A stretch of 64,000 nt of DNA from Elysia chlorotica (taxonomy: Eukaryota; Mollusca; Gastropoda; Plakobranchidae). The notes under the pieces were generated by a model that saw nothing but the letters and a program-made list of their open reading frames with translations, had not been told where the DNA came from and searched no databases. The translations under genes were made by a program, and so were the position numbers. This document shows positions 23,371 through 46,214 of this stretch, one piece after another; within the stretch, counting starts at the first letter, position 1; each line of letters begins with the position of its first letter. The stretch covers positions 864,397 through 928,396 of the forward strand of contig RQTK01000058.1 in NCBI GenBank assembly GCA_003991915.1, in the 5' to 3' direction.

Positions 23371-26300
23371 TTTTATTTTGTGTCTTTTTTGTCTTTGTTT
23401 CTTTTTTATTTTTTGTTTTTATTTTTTTAAACAACAATCGTTATCTTTTTGTTTTAGGTAAGTTCTTTACAATGTATTAAAAAAAAGTAAGTAAGATTGC
23501 TTCTAAACACTAGGCAATTTTAAAAAGTAAAAAATAATTAACCGTAAATGAATGGAATTTACAATTTTTTCTATTGAAGACGGAAAAATAAAGATTGTAA
23601 AATTCAACATGGAGTGGAGTTGGTATGTGCAGTTAAACTTCCTTTGTGAAAGATGCTCTCCTTGTAAACTTTTACATTACAATGGCTATGCCTTGAGCAA
23701 AAAGTAATTAACTGAAGGTGAGTAATGGGCTCTGCCATCATGTTCTTTAGAAGCCATAAAGCTGTCGATCGACATGGCCCTACGTGTTATAGTCTGGGTT
23801 TTATCTGCCTCTTTATGTCTAACCTACAAATAGACAACCGTACAACAATTGATGCTCGTGCATGGAATCAGCTACGCATTTCTCTTATTTTCCATAATTT
23901 AGGCACAAGTTTTAGTTTACTTTACTTGGTTTTCAAATAACAATAATATGTTGTTGTTTTAACTTTAGTTGTTTTAAGGCATTTTACTGCTATGCATCGA
24001 AGTCTGTAACAATGTGTTTGAGAAATATAGTGAATTACAAACTTCTGAATGATTGTTATTCAAGGTTCAAGGATCAAATCTTGCAAAGTGAAACAAAAAA
24101 ACGAAAATTCTTTGTTTTCGCAATCTCAGATAGAATTCAACAATTCCCCCGATGCTTATTCTATAATATATACTGTTTTCTCTTATCAAATCCCCAAATT
24201 CACATCAATGACAGGGAGATAGACATATCGCACTGCAGAATGTCGGAACGTGACAGGAGAATAAGAAAGGAAAGGTCAGCACTCTCTGACAGTGATCCGT
24301 AAAACCCACAGGCAAAAGAAGAATAGAACGAGGAGACACTGCTACACTGGAGATTGCAAAAAAGTAACGTGTGATTCGCAGTTCTCTATACACTGTATAG
24401 TCATCTGGGACCACCATTCAAGTCAAACGGGAAAACAGAGTAGCTTACTGCATTACACAGACCAACGCACAATCCGCGCGTGCATCCATCCCCGAGCTTG
24501 TAAAAGATTGCGCTCCGAGGCGATGGATTTTTGCAACTAGAGGAGGCAGCCTTCTCTCTAACCTGATTTTCTGCACCCCCAGCTGTGCAACGAGACTAAA
24601 CTGGTTTACCCTCTCTCTATCTCTCTCTGTTGTATTGTTTCGTCTCATAAACTTTCCGAGGATAGATCTTTCAGCCGAGCTCTTTAGACCTCCTACTCAG
24701 CAACTGGGCAAATTAGTCGTTATGACATGGAATATACAGTTACGAGGAAGCAATCGCTGCATCGCGACCGAATGTAGTTACCAATATTTGTGAAGACGTG
24801 ACTTATTTTTATGTCTAGGTGAAGTACAACTACAATTTTGACAAAAATTTTCTAAAATCTCCGGCCCGAAAACTTTTCGCAAATGCATATACATGCATTC
24901 TAACCAAACTTTTTTTGGAAACCTCCATCGAATGTGGCAACCTAAAATAAGTTTGTATGTTTTATTCTTCAATAGACCGTTTGCACAGATGAAAAATCAT
25001 AAAACAAGCCCATCACATAAAAGCAAAATACAATATATATGGAAAAATAAGTAAAAATGTATGACCTATGCTGCAGCAGTAGTATAGTAAAACCATCTTG
25101 TAATTTTAAGGAGAATAAAGAAACTGCGTTATTGCACAAAATTAATGCTAACATTTTCATTCTCCTGACTTTCTGTTCAGTAATTTATGGTTACACAATT
25201 AGTGTCGTATTGGAAAGGCCTTTGCAAAAGCAAGAATAAGTTAAAATGTTGAGGAGAGTGCGGTGAAAGAGGAAGAAGATAAAACATGTTAAGAGGCTGA
25301 CTATATCAGAAGCTAGACAAAATTATTTCGTCGAGAGAAAATATAACGTGCACTGTTTCAAATTTTGAGATTGAACCAAAAGTTATATATAGTATGCACT
25401 GTAACATAATAAGAAACTTGACCTGCGAAGCCGTGGCTAAGGAAACAGGGACAGTTTGAAAAAGACGCTGGGATCCCAGAGGAGAAGAGAAAAAAAGGTA
25501 CTTCAAGATATTCAGAAAATAAATAGCCAGTTTTACGATTACTTAAAATTACTTAAGAAATAAAGTTTACTGTCACCTCATTGGTGTTTAAAGGTCGGAT
25601 AGCCATGATGTGGCAATCTTTTCCCCGTATAAATAGATTTCACAAAAATTACCGCAAGATGTTGCAAATTGAGATGAAAAATTAACCCACATCTTCCTTA
25701 TGATATACCGAAATTCTCCCACCCACCCCCTTCCATTGCTCCTCTCATCCTCCCACACACTTAAATATGAAAACATCCGAGAATTGACAATGTGTACATT
25801 TGCAAAACTTGTCACAAACAAAGATAAATAAAAAGGCAACTCGAGCACCAACTTCAAAATGTTGACTAGGAAACAAAAGGTCCGCTTGGAGGAAAACAGG
25901 ATCAACTAGGACTCACTGTACAACTTTAGGGCACGTTTCCATTTCACTGGGCCTTGCAGGCAATGAGACGCTACACCGATCATAAGGATGCACTCTGCGT
26001 GAACTCCTCGCTGTCTCTCAACTGCAATATATATAGCAAAGTAATGATGTTTGTATTACGCGTAACTGTTGATATCAGAACCTAAAAAAAAAAAGATCCC
26101 AAGACATCCTAAATACACCATCCAAATTGTTTTCGTCAAGATGATCTGTCAAGGCGCCTAAACATAAAAATGGCAAGACACCCTCTCAAATAAAACATTA
26201 TTTTTTTTCTCATCGAATTGACACCAAGATCTACATGTTACGAAAACGAGACATTGACATAGATATGATTGTGTTGATACCGTCAATACAATCTTCATTA

Positions 26301-28911
26301 ATGCATCTATAAAATTATTACATGTATTCTCAGTTCATTTGTTGTTTTTCCTTTTAGTTTGTTGTTGGATTGGTTTTGTTGGTTTTTATTTAAAAATATA
26401 TTACATAATAATATTATATAATAGTCCTTAACAAAACTATGTTTTCAGGCCTTTCGTGCATTTTTGGTAGGAGAATTTTCGAGAGGTTTCTGTATAACAA
26501 TTTCAGGACAACTCCGACATTTTCAGAGTTCCAGGCAGACAAAAAAATAATGGAAACGACCCTTTAGGGCTTAACCATGTTGTCCTCAGTACAACAGCTC
26601 TAAGACAGGCTTCGTGGCCTCAGAAAGCTAACAATATTTCATTGTTTCAGTTATTCAAGGGCGGGGTTGTTTAAAGAGAGCACATAAAGTCAATAGTTGT
26701 GCTTTAAATAGAATTTTGTTGTGGTCAGACAGCTATAAAATCGTGAAAATAAAGCCTCTTTGTTGCAGAAAGAATAATATAGTACGAGAAAACATACTCC
26801 AGCATTTCTGTTCTTTTTAAGTGTGTTTCATTGCTCATGTTTATGGCCAAATTAAGTTAAGTAGAATAGTTAGATGTGTGATTTAAAAAAAATGTCTTAA
26901 TGCGTTATCAAACACTGTATAACAAGTCAGTTTTAGTCTGACTAGTAGTGAACAAGAGGTGTGGTTTTCTTTCATTTATGTTTTCATTTTAGAAGCAATC
27001 CGTACTTAATCTGGATTATAACACTAACATTTATAGTGCTTACAAATGTATACTTATATAAACTTGCAACGCATTGCAGAGTGCACTCATATACGTGTAA
27101 TATTCGCCGACCATAAATTATGATTAGTTCTATAAGAGTTTTTAAAACAAACAAAATTATTGTTTTTAATACCGCGGCAATAATGTATAAGGTGGGGGGG
27201 GGGGCATTTCTTAATGTCCTTTTTTAAATTTTCTCTTTTGTCAGGATTTCGATTATGTGCTAGATCTAAAGCTTTTAGGGCTGAATACAATTAAGAAGAA
27301 AACCTTGCCAAAGCGGGTTTTTTAATCATGATCTCCAATGTCCACACTAAGGTCTCGAGATTGCGGTTAATTCAATTAATACCACTATGCATTAACCGGC
27401 ATAGTCTACTTGTTTGCTAAATTTGCACTGAGCCAGATGTCACTAGAAATTAAAGGCGTGAATCGATACGTAAAATATTGCACTTACTGTTAATCAAGAT
27501 CAATAATTAGGCCTGATAGGGGGCCATCTTGTTAAAAAGATCTCAATGTAGCACAATCGTGTAATATTTTACGGGCGATTGCCTGATGTCACTTTATAAC
27601 TCCATTAGTATGATGGATTACCTGACAACTTCATACAATAATCGCGGTGCTGATGCAGCATGTCCATACAATTTACAACAAAAAATTAATTGTAGTTTTT
27701 AAAGCTATCGAGCCACAAAGAGCAATGTACGTTTTAACTGTCAGCCTCGTGATCAAACGTTTTGTCGATGTATATCATAATTTAGGCATCAGTGGTTTGA
27801 GAATGGAAGGAATAAACTCATAAAATACAAATAGCTGGAGCAGAATATTTGGACAGGGTGGTATTTCACAAGAAGATGTTAATGCAACATACTGTTATTC
27901 AATTAAATGATTTTGTTCCTTTTGTGGCTTTTTTTTTTGCTTTTTTTTTACGTCGACTTGATTACTCACTCTCGTATTAAGTTGACTCACTCCATGCTGA
28001 TCTTCTTTAGATAAGCCTTACACGTCAAACCTTTAAAGTGCTCTTCAAACATGTTTTTTTTTTAAGTACAGAATAGAGAGAAAAGGAGCCTTCAGATTAT
28101 GGCTTCTGCTTGTCAATAGCTAGGTTAGTGTTGGGTAAATAGAGAGCATGTCTTCGATTCGTGTGCCGCGCAAAGACATGTATGAAATACGTGTACATTT
28201 AGTGCTAGCGCTAGGCCTACTGCTCACGGGGTGCTCTGTAACGCAGAGTCTTGTAAATCCAATAAAGGCAAAACTGACATTCAACAACGATTGTGCCCTC
28301 CGCGCTATTTAGCAAAGGGCTACAGAAAGCACGTTATAGATCCTTAGATTATGGATGTTGTTCATTGTTGTTTTTGTCGTCGTCGTCGTTGATGTTCTCC
28401 ATTTTTGTGTTTTTCGATTGTTTTCTTCTTTAGCTTCTTTTTTTTTGGGGGGGGTTATCATTATTTAATGTTTGCGTGAATAATGGTTGCGACACCCGTT
28501 AGACGTGTTGCTTATCAATCTTTTCTAGTAATAAGTAAATCTAGATCGATATCGGGGTGGATTAAATTTAATAAATGATTTTCATAAAAGGACTATGGCT
28601 GTTAGGTTCTTACAAAGTTACACGACCTGCGTCTTCTATTGCAAGGCGTTCATTTTGCGTTTTAGGTACATGTATATAATGTAATAAAACAAAAATATTA
28701 AGATTTAAGATTTATTTTGCAATCCTATTGATACTTTCCTCTTAACAGCGTATAATATTTGATTAATTATACCTCATTCAAGTCATTGATTCAATATTTG
28801 CGTGTTTTTTTTAAACGCTTAGTGTTTAAATCAACGGCATAAAAAACATACATGTATTACATTCATACAATTTAAAGAAACAGTTTAATTCAGTCCAGAA
28901 ATCATCTAACA

Positions 28912-29208
28912 ATGGTTAGGGTGTGTATCGAGATTCTGCTTGTGGCAAATTTGGTTCTAGTTCTGCAAGGAACGAGCGCAGAACGTATCAGATCAAATCG
29001 CCAAGACGCCAAGAGCGGTGCTAACAATGAAGGCGATGTTTATGTCTTGGATAACCTGCCACACGACCAAACAAGAGACATTACCGATAACAGTCACCAT
29101 GACAACGGTGGTAAAAGAAACAGTAGAACGAATCGATGGGTAGCTGGCCACTCTAATTGTACGTGCGGCCCTGAGCTATCATCTCTCAAGAGGGACCTGC
29201 GCGTGGAG
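28912..29208 (+). CDS. Secreted C1q-domain protein, exon 1 (signal peptide and linker)
   Basis: 99 codons. A clear signal peptide spans residues 1-23 (MVRVCIEILLVANLVLVLQG core), with cleavage likely near TSA-ER. A polar linker follows, then a CTCGPELSSLKRDLRVE segment that looks like the start of a coiled coil. The exon ends in phase 0 at GAG|GTAACT. With the downstream C1q exons it forms a short secreted C1q-domain-containing protein, a family expanded in molluscs that acts in soluble recognition and immunity or in matrices. No collagen repeat is present. The start ATG lies in an AACAATGG context directly before the signal peptide. Confidence 0.8.
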
Positions 29209-29281
29209 GTAACTGACACAATCTGGTTATAATGTCCTTTTCATTATATATGAATTGTTCGTTATTAACTTTCAACAGCAC

Positions 29282-29305
29282 CAGCAGTAGTAATAGTAGT
29301 AGTGT

Positions 29306-29399
<94 letters not shown>
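29282..29399. repeat. (AGT)n microsatellite running into gap
   Basis: A trinucleotide run that ends exactly at the first N of the gap. The true length is therefore unknown. Confidence 0.95.
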
Positions 29400-29622
29400 N
29401 NNNNNNNNNNNNNNNNNNNNNNNNNNNNNNNNNNNNNNNNNNNNNNNNNNNNNNNNNNNNNNNNNNNNNNNNNNNNNNNNNNNNNNNNNNNNNNNNNNNN
29501 NNNNNNNNNNNNNNNNNNNNNNNNNNNNNNNNNNNNNNNNNNNNNNNNNNNNNNNNNNNNNNNNNNNNNNNNNNNNNNNNNNNNNNNNNNNNNNNNNNNN
29601 NNNNNNNNNNNNNNNNNNNNNN
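29400..29622. other. Assembly gap (223 N)
   Basis: A run of N. Long frames drawn across it are meaningless. Confidence 1.
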
Positions 29623-29628
29623 AAAATA

Positions 29629-29629
29629 T

Positions 29630-29683
<54 letters not shown>
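29629..29683. repeat. (GA)n microsatellite
   Basis: A GA run directly after the gap. Confidence 0.95.
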
Positions 29684-29686
<3 letters not shown>

Positions 29687-30215
29687 GGAAGGTGGAGTGT
29701 ATATAGGTGGATGAATGAACAGATGAATGGAAGAAATAAACTATAGAAAAGGAGGAAGAAGAGAGGGAGGAGGAGAAGGGGGAGGAGGAGTCCGAGAAGG
29801 GACGTAAAATCGCAACGATGGATAAATAGTATGGTTGCATGGATAGCTTCATAGGTGGTGGGGAGAGTGGAGTTTATTTGGCTGAATGAGAAGATTAAGG
29901 GAGATGGAGGGAAGGATACACTATGAAGGAGTAAAAGAAGAAGAGGGAAGGAGGAGGATGAGGAGGAGGAGGAGGAAGAAAAGAAGAAAAAGAAGACGAA
30001 TGTTGAGAAGGAGGAGAAGAAGAAGGGTGAGGGAGGAAGAGAACGTCGATGACGATTTTCTTTTAGGTGGTGGGAGAGTAAACATGAAGTATAAAAAAGA
30101 AGAGAACACAGTACGGGTTTATTAAAAGTATGATCACGTGAAATGTACTTTGTGTTTAGACATGTACATGCTGCTATATCTTCACACTACCCCAACCCTC
30201 CAAAAATGACTTCAG

Positions 30216-30287
30216 ATGCAGCAACGTTTAGCGCTCAAGACTTTGCTGGATGGTTTTGTCTCCCGTTTTGAAGAGCTTGCGGTCACA
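30216..30287 (+). CDS. Possible coiled-coil microexon of the C1q gene
   Basis: After CTTCAG, 24 codons read on in the frame left by exon 1. They give a heptad-like helix (MQQRLALKTLLDGFVSRFEE core) that would extend the coiled coil begun by SLKRDLRVE. The donor would be ACA|GTACAA, which is weak. It leaves phase 0, which does not fit the most obvious acceptor of the next exon. Plausible but unproven. Confidence 0.35.
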
Positions 30288-31270
30288 GTACAAGCTTTGA
30301 ATTGAACAGCACAAGGCAAGACAATTTCGGTAAAACGTTTTCTTCGAACATGTAAAAAGCTCTGTGTTGTTGTTGCTGTTCTTGTTGTTGTTGTTGTTTT
30401 GTTCTTTCTAACGCTATTTTAATTTCGTTTTTAATCACTCGCTTAGTATTTTATTCTAGTAAGTACATGTATATTTATAACTTTGAATGGACATCTTAAA
30501 TTATTTTCATACTTTCGTGCAAATAATTTGGTTAATTCTTTTGTCCTTTAATGCTGATTAATGAATGATACATTTTAAGAAATACATGTAACTAGATAAG
30601 GAGACCTTAAAAGTGTATAGTGACCCCATATGTTGCTTTCAAAATAATCGGTTGTTAAGTAAGATTTACATGCAACACCACATAGTTTTATTCGTTTTAT
30701 TCCCGGCCGTGTTTGCGGATGTTGTTTTTTTTAATGTCTTGTATTTGATTTTAAGTTGGTTAAGTAAAATATTTTAAATATTCTGAACTTTTGTTCTCCC
30801 TGCAAAAACCTCTATTAATCTTGATCAGTCCAAACATCAGCCTTCCTATGTTTAGTTGTTTGTTTTTTTAATACATATATTTTTCAAAATTATATTACCG
30901 TTGCCATAGACATATAGTTTAATGTTAATTTTACATGTCATGTGTTAATGTTTCTAGGTGCACAAAAAATGTCCATAAACAGTCCAGGTTTCCACACACA
31001 TTTATGCCGTATGAAATTTTACTTTGTGCTGCACCTATACATAACCAACCGTTTTGCTCGAAAGAGCACTAATAATTATTAACAGTATTCTGGAATTTCA
31101 TACCTTTGGTAGAAAGAAGACCAGCAATGTTTTATATAACATGACCATGGTCCATGTACATTGGATTGTACAATCATGCAGTATTAAATTAGACTTCGTG
31201 TTATACCTATACATTTTTTACCTTTATTTCTAGAATAACTATCACATAATCTGATGTGCTAATCATCTAG

Positions 31271-31488
31271 ATGTCTCTGGTGGAGATAAGACCAGCTCTG
31301 GGCAGTCAGTGACATTTTCTGCTAAGCTGAGTTACAACCGTGAGCTGAAGCCTCTGGACACGATCGTGTTTGACACGGTGATCTCTAACATTGGAGGTGG
31401 ATATGACGCTGACACTGGCAAGTTCACTGCCCCGAGGGATGGAACGTACATGTTCTACTCCACAATACTGTCCGGATATAACACCAAG
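31271..31488 (+). CDS. C1q-domain protein, exon with N-terminal half of C1q domain
   Basis: The open frame encodes VSGGDKTSSGQSVTFSAKLS and onward. It contains the C1q signatures VTFSAKL, IVFDTVISNIGGGYD, GKFTAPRDGTYMF and STILSG. It ends in phase 0 at AAG|GTCCAG. The obvious acceptor (ATCTAG, 31265-31270) puts the coding frame two bases in, which needs a phase-1 exon before it. Acceptors at 31290 or 31305 would instead allow phase 0. The exact 5' edge is therefore uncertain. Confidence 0.75.
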
Positions 31489-31926
31489 GTCCAGAGTTTT
31501 TACTTATTTTCCTTACGGGAAAATGCTCTTAAGTGTAATTTTTTATATTAAAACATTCAAGATGTCTAAAAGTATCATGATTACAAGTTGCATAAGAAAG
31601 CCTTTCTCCAAATCTTATGGATAACCCCCCTTTAAATAATAAAAGAGCAAAATGAATGCTCTCATATTAGTGTTGTCCTAATAACAGAGCATTAAAGTTA
31701 TGTACGTGACTAAAGCAGCGATTTACAAGGCAATATTTCACATCTTGCAGAAACAAAATCCATGAAATTTCCAACCCATAAGTAAAATGCTGAAAATAAA
31801 TTTAAGTTAACTACATGTCATGATGTGGCAATCACAACTTTCTGGTTTGTATTCTGTTTATCTGTTGTATATTTATTTTAAATGCAGATGTGGAATGTTT
31901 ATCTGTCATGTAATCAATGTTTGCAG
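31489..31926 (+). other. Intron inside the C1q domain
   Basis: 438 bp, GT-AG, phase 0. It splits the C1q domain after the YNTK segment. No feature inside. Confidence 0.75.
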
Positions 31927-32130
31927 GTAGAGACGGCCATCATCCTGAATGACAAAGAAGTCGCTCGCATCTACTCTGGCGCTCACGATGCCCATGGAAG
32001 TGGAAGTAACACAGTCGCTCTCGCTCTGAAGACAGGTGACGCTATCTGGGTACGGTTGCTCTACCAGGGAGGCAACCACGTTCACGGCTACTACAGCACA
32101 TTCACCGGCACCCTGCTAGCTGACGCATGA
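31927..32130 (+). CDS. C1q-domain protein, last exon
   Basis: 67 codons and a stop, starting after TTTGCAG in phase 0. They encode the C-terminal half of the C1q jelly-roll: VETAIILNDKEVARIYSG, SNTVALALKTGDAIWVRL, then HGYYSTFTGTLLA. The GD-x-WV and F-G/T-G-LL patterns are typical of the family. Together with the preceding exon this gives a complete C1q domain of about 130 residues. ATTAAA at 32242 may serve as the polyadenylation signal. The next gene, NOB1, is convergent. Confidence 0.85.
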   Translation, partial: VETAIILNDKEVARIYSGAHDAHGSGSNTVALALKTGDAIWVRLLYQGGNHVHGYYSTFTGTLLADA

Positions 32131-33641
32131 GTATCACCGCACCAGCAATTAATTAAAGATGAAAAGTGTTTTGCATCAATGTACAATTTATCTCTATAAA
32201 TTGAGTTATATAGCTGTGTATGATTTTCATGTGCCTTAATCATTAAATATATCTTTTTTTGTGTGCAAAATATCAATGTAACAGTTCATGATTTTAATCA
32301 AAGTAAATAGTTTCCTTCAATTCAGTTGTCCCTATTTGTTTGACGTTTCTGATCAAAAAAAGTTCTACTCTGTACATGTTTATTTTTAAAAGTATTGTTT
32401 AGCTCATCTGAATCATTTCCTTATTTTTTATTTTTTTTTTGAACGGGAGAAAACCACAATTTGAGAAAGTTGAAATAACAAATTTAGTTAATTTTATGTA
32501 TCATAATAGGATACATGACTCTATCCAGCTGCATAGGAATTTGAATCTTTGCATGCAGAACATCTGAATTAAAAGAACTCAAAATGTAATACCATGAGCA
32601 CATCTTTTGCAAATACATTTTACATAACTGTCTTCGATTTAACTTATATGTGTGAACTATTGTGGTATGTTATCGTAGATGTTAATCCAAATTAAAATGA
32701 AAAGGGAACTGAAAAAATGACACATAAAATGTGAAATAAAATAATTTTGGGAAGGAGTACATGTATGTATTTAATTGATGAGTAAAACTTTGTTATAATT
32801 TTTTTTTTTATGTTTTTTTTTTACTTTGCTCACATTCAAATTCAAAGGATGAGGGAAAGGAACATATCATGCAAGGTATTAGGCTGTGAGTTTTCAAAAT
32901 TTCTCACTCATCAGTATATTGGATTTACATAGGGTTGGAACCAATGTTTTCCGGACCATATTTACACTGGTAGGAACTAGAAGCTTAAAGAAAAAGTAGT
33001 AGTATCCCATTAATGCCTTTACAAGCATCGAGTAAAGAATTATTTGTAAACACTGCAAAGGTTGCCTATTTCTAAAGCCATGTAGTTTTAGTCCTTACTT
33101 ATTACCATCTTTGAATGTTTGCTTCAATATTTTAGAGCCACTGCCTGATGCTACCAATGTAATCAATGACTAATTTTATCCATATCAATGGTGTCTGTAC
33201 TGCAGTGCAATGCAGTTTGGTTGGTATTAATTTGTTATGACAGTTTTACTCATTTGAGTGAAAAACATACACTTAAAAGTGACTAATGGCAATTTTAAGA
33301 TATGGATTCTCAAAAGGGACTCTGATAAATGCTTTTGGAATTTTTTTTAACGGATCATTTTGAAGAAGTTTTAGGGAATAACCTATATAAATAAAACATT
33401 TAGTTTCTTGAAATTCTGGCTTCACTTTCAAAGTTTACTAAAACCTATGTTTATTGAGACCATATATTAGTCCAAATCCAGACACGTTACACACTTACAT
33501 TCTTTCTTTTCTTTTCTCTCTTTTAAATTCAGGTAGGTTGTTAAGCTCTCTCCTTCAAAGACAACATGAAACAAATTTAACCTTTGAAGCTAAAAGTAGA
33601 GCCAATTGACACAAGTATGTTTATATCACAGACATTTCAAT
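32131..33641. other. Convergent intergenic region
   Basis: AT-rich DNA between the stop codons of the C1q gene and NOB1. It would contain both 3' UTRs. No conserved frame or repeat is visible. Confidence 0.6.
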
Positions 33642-43329
<9,688 letters not shown>

Positions 43330-43844
43330 GTTTGTTGACAAACCAAAGCTAAAAAGAAAGTAGGAAGTTGATTTAAAGCAAGGATAACTCTTAGAAAATG
43401 TGCACATAAGAAAGGGGAGAACATTATTAAAGTCGATACAATCAGCTGGCTTCCTAAACAGACGATAGACCGTAGAGTAGCGCCGTGTTTGCTCTAAAAC
43501 GGAGTGCATGTAGCGTCAGTTTATTTATTATAACTATTACATTGTATACAGACGTAAGCAGATTTGCATTATAAGAATAAGATGCAGACAAAAAAGAATC
43601 AATACTCACAGAACATGTAGTATTTTTTTAGTTGTAGCTTACACCAGCAGCCTGAACACCAAGCAAGTTAAATAAAACGTATGGCAGTAGGCCTACCTTC
43701 GGGTGAGAGAAAACGTACGCTCGGCTGGAACCACTACGAAGTTTTCTCCCAAATATTGTCTCTTTAGACTAGAGTCAAAGTCTCGCCATTCCATCCAAAA
43801 TTAATTACGTGCGGAAGAAACAGATGTGTCTTGTCTGTCATCCT

Positions 43845-44060
43845 CTCAGCTCAACCTTAAATAAAAGCTACCAGGAATGAAGCAAATGAGAAAACCACAA
43901 CCAACACGCTAGCGTGAATAAATTAATGGAAGCTACAATAGTTCTTCAAGAGTATAACTTCTGTTCTGGCTGCACCTCAGCTCAACCTTAAATAAAAGCT
44001 ACCAGGGATGAAGCAAATGAGAAAACCACAACCAACACGCTAGCATGAATAAATTAATGA
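43845..44060. repeat. 131-bp tandem duplication (about 1.6 copies)
   Basis: 43845-43975 is repeated from 43976 with only a few substitutions (for example CAGGAATG against CAGGGATG). It lies about 0.5 kb upstream of NOB1. Confidence 0.9.
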
Positions 44061-45122
44061 AAAAAGACTTCACAACTTGGGACCTGTCGCTGGGGGACAC
44101 TACAGAAATACATGTACCACATTTAGCACATGTAAGACGTTTCGCCATTGATTGACTTCATCCATCAGACTTTTCCACATTAATTTTATTACCTTTTTGT
44201 TTACTTGCATACATTTGTACACTAAGGTCCTCAGCAAATAAGTAGGATTATTCTTTAGTGTTGTGCTCTGTGTTCCTTGTCGGGTAGTTGTTGTTTTTTA
44301 CACAGACAAGAGTCACACCCCCTACTCTTATTTTAAAAAATCTATACATTTTTCAAAAACAGTATCTGACCAAGAAAAAAGAAAAACACGAGTCTTCAAC
44401 CCTGAAGTTTCAATTGGAATGGAAGAATGAGACTAGTCTGTGGTGGTGTCTTGTCCCGTTTTTACTCCCCCTCTGCTGGACCAGTGGGCCTCTACTGCTA
44501 TTGCTGACCAGTTCCGCCCTTCTAATTATTGCTCTCATGCAATCAGCGTCATGGTTGCCGATACATATTCGTTACCATGACAGTGACATGAGAACTTAGA
44601 CGCTGCAAACTTTACCATTGGCGGATCGTCTGGAGCATGCATTGCACGGTCTGTTCTTTGTTGTATGTTTGTGTGCTGTTTAATTATGTTTTGGCGTTTA
44701 TTAAATTCTGAGTTCACAGTTGTTGTTTTTTTCATTGGTCTTTGTATGAGAGGAGCTCAATGTTTGCCTCTCCAATGTTCCCAAGGAGGTCCCAAACCTG
44801 ACACTTTTTTCCTCATGCTGCCACACGCAAGTGGATGGCGTCTATCCCTACATATGCATCAGCAACTCAGATTATTGCCTAACATGTTTATTCAAGCTAC
44901 CATTTTTTTCATGATAGCCTTTTCCCATAATCACCACTATTTATTTATATACCACGCAAACCGCATAGCGGGCCTATGCTTTTAATGTTATAAATACAAT
45001 ACAATGTGACATCGTCGTGCGCATCTGTGTTTTTTCTGTTGTTTTGTTTTGCGTCTATAGTACTCTCCACCTGCTGTTACTTACTCTGCGTATGCTTCAG
45101 TGCGAGTGACTAATCGTATAAA
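44061..45122. other. Gene-free stretch upstream of NOB1
   Basis: No conserved frame. A somewhat GC-richer patch at about 44430-44660 is unexplained. Confidence 0.5.
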
Positions 45123-45134
45123 AATAATAATAAT

Positions 45135-45197
<63 letters not shown>
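45123..45197. repeat. (AAT)n microsatellite
   Basis: About 24 AAT units. Confidence 0.96.
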
Positions 45198-45198
<1 letters not shown>

Positions 45199-45239
45199 CT
45201 ATTAATAGAAATATGTGGTGCATGTCTTTTAGGCACCTC

Positions 45240-45900
45240 AGAGGACGGTTATAAAGCTGAGGTAAAAAAAAGTTTTACGAGTGGTGTAAAGAGAACTTTC
45301 TGACACTAAACGTAGATAAAACAAAAGAAATGATTTTTTTTTTTTTTGGGTATTTTAGGATAACGAAAGATAGAGTGATTTCTTTTGAAAATCAAGAGAT
45401 TTCTCTTGATTGAAGTCATACTGTAGTAATTGTCGACAGCTACAAAATTAGGACTCACAATAGATTCCAAGTTAAACTGGCAATGGCATGTTCATATTGA
45501 CCATTGATTTATGTAAAAATTTAAACCAAAAGCTATATTTTTTAAGAAAACTCAATTATTTTATTCTTAATAAAACTATTATGACTTTATTTTACAATGC
45601 GACCATAGAAAGCATTAATTGTTTTGGCATCACTTGTTGGGGAGGCTCAGCTCTTTCAAAAAATACTACAATAGATAGCTTGATTTAAAAAAAAAAAAGT
45701 GGGTAAAATAATTAAACTGGACCTACCACCTTTCATTGGTCTTTACAAGAGTCCACTGTTGAAAAAAATGTCTAGATGTAAGCAAAGTACAAACCACCCA
45801 CTAAACCAGGAGATTCAATTTTCTACACGTAGCGGTCGCATGATTAAAAAAAAAAATCTAAAGCTAAAACCGACAGCTACTATAACTCATTTGTAACATC
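45240..45900 (+). pseudogene. Decayed LINE, RT C-terminal part
   Basis: Broken frames keep the order of an L2/CR1/Rex-like reverse transcriptase tail. A LGLTIDSKLNWQWHVHI segment comes first, then LNQKLYFLRKLNYFILNKTI, then TIESINCFGITCWGGSA, then a SGRMIKKK-like end. It is interrupted by stops, frameshifts and homopolymer runs. Confidence 0.65.
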
Positions 45901-45951
45901 AAGATCACGGCAACTGAGGAACTCATCATAGAACTATTGTGTGTATGCGAG

Positions 45952-46075
<124 letters not shown>

Positions 46076-46214
46076 AACAGGAGAGTGAAAAGAAGTAAAA
46101 GAAAAAGTTCATTTGTTATTTTTAATCGACACATGCTTAAATACTTCTTGGTTAAACGTAGTATTTGTTTCTACAGTACACATGCAAAGAGTCATAATTC
46201 ATATAAAAGTAATA

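Larger units (their letters stand above)
21304..28911. other. Gene-free region between receptor and C1q gene
   Basis: Two SINE-like copies follow the receptor stop, then AT-rich DNA with a (GTT)n run at 23288-23370. A less AT-rich patch at about 24200-24700 has no frame I can identify and no matching splice partner. No conserved protein or RNA gene is visible. Confidence 0.5.
29209..31270 (+). other. C1q gene intron region with assembly gap
   Basis: It contains an (AGT)n run, 223 N, a (GA)n run, a purine-rich GGA/GAA stretch (about 29740-30045) and a GTT run near 30370-30400. A candidate short exon at 30216-30287 is listed separately. Another small exon could be hidden in the gap. Confidence 0.6.

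Noticed and set aside
29232..29852. Long frames of poly-Ser, poly-Val or poly-Thr
   Set aside because: They are translations of the AGT repeat and of the N gap.
45390..45411. Perfect 10-bp-arm hairpin (AATCAAGAGA)
   Set aside because: Short, isolated, and inside a decayed LINE; chance is likely.
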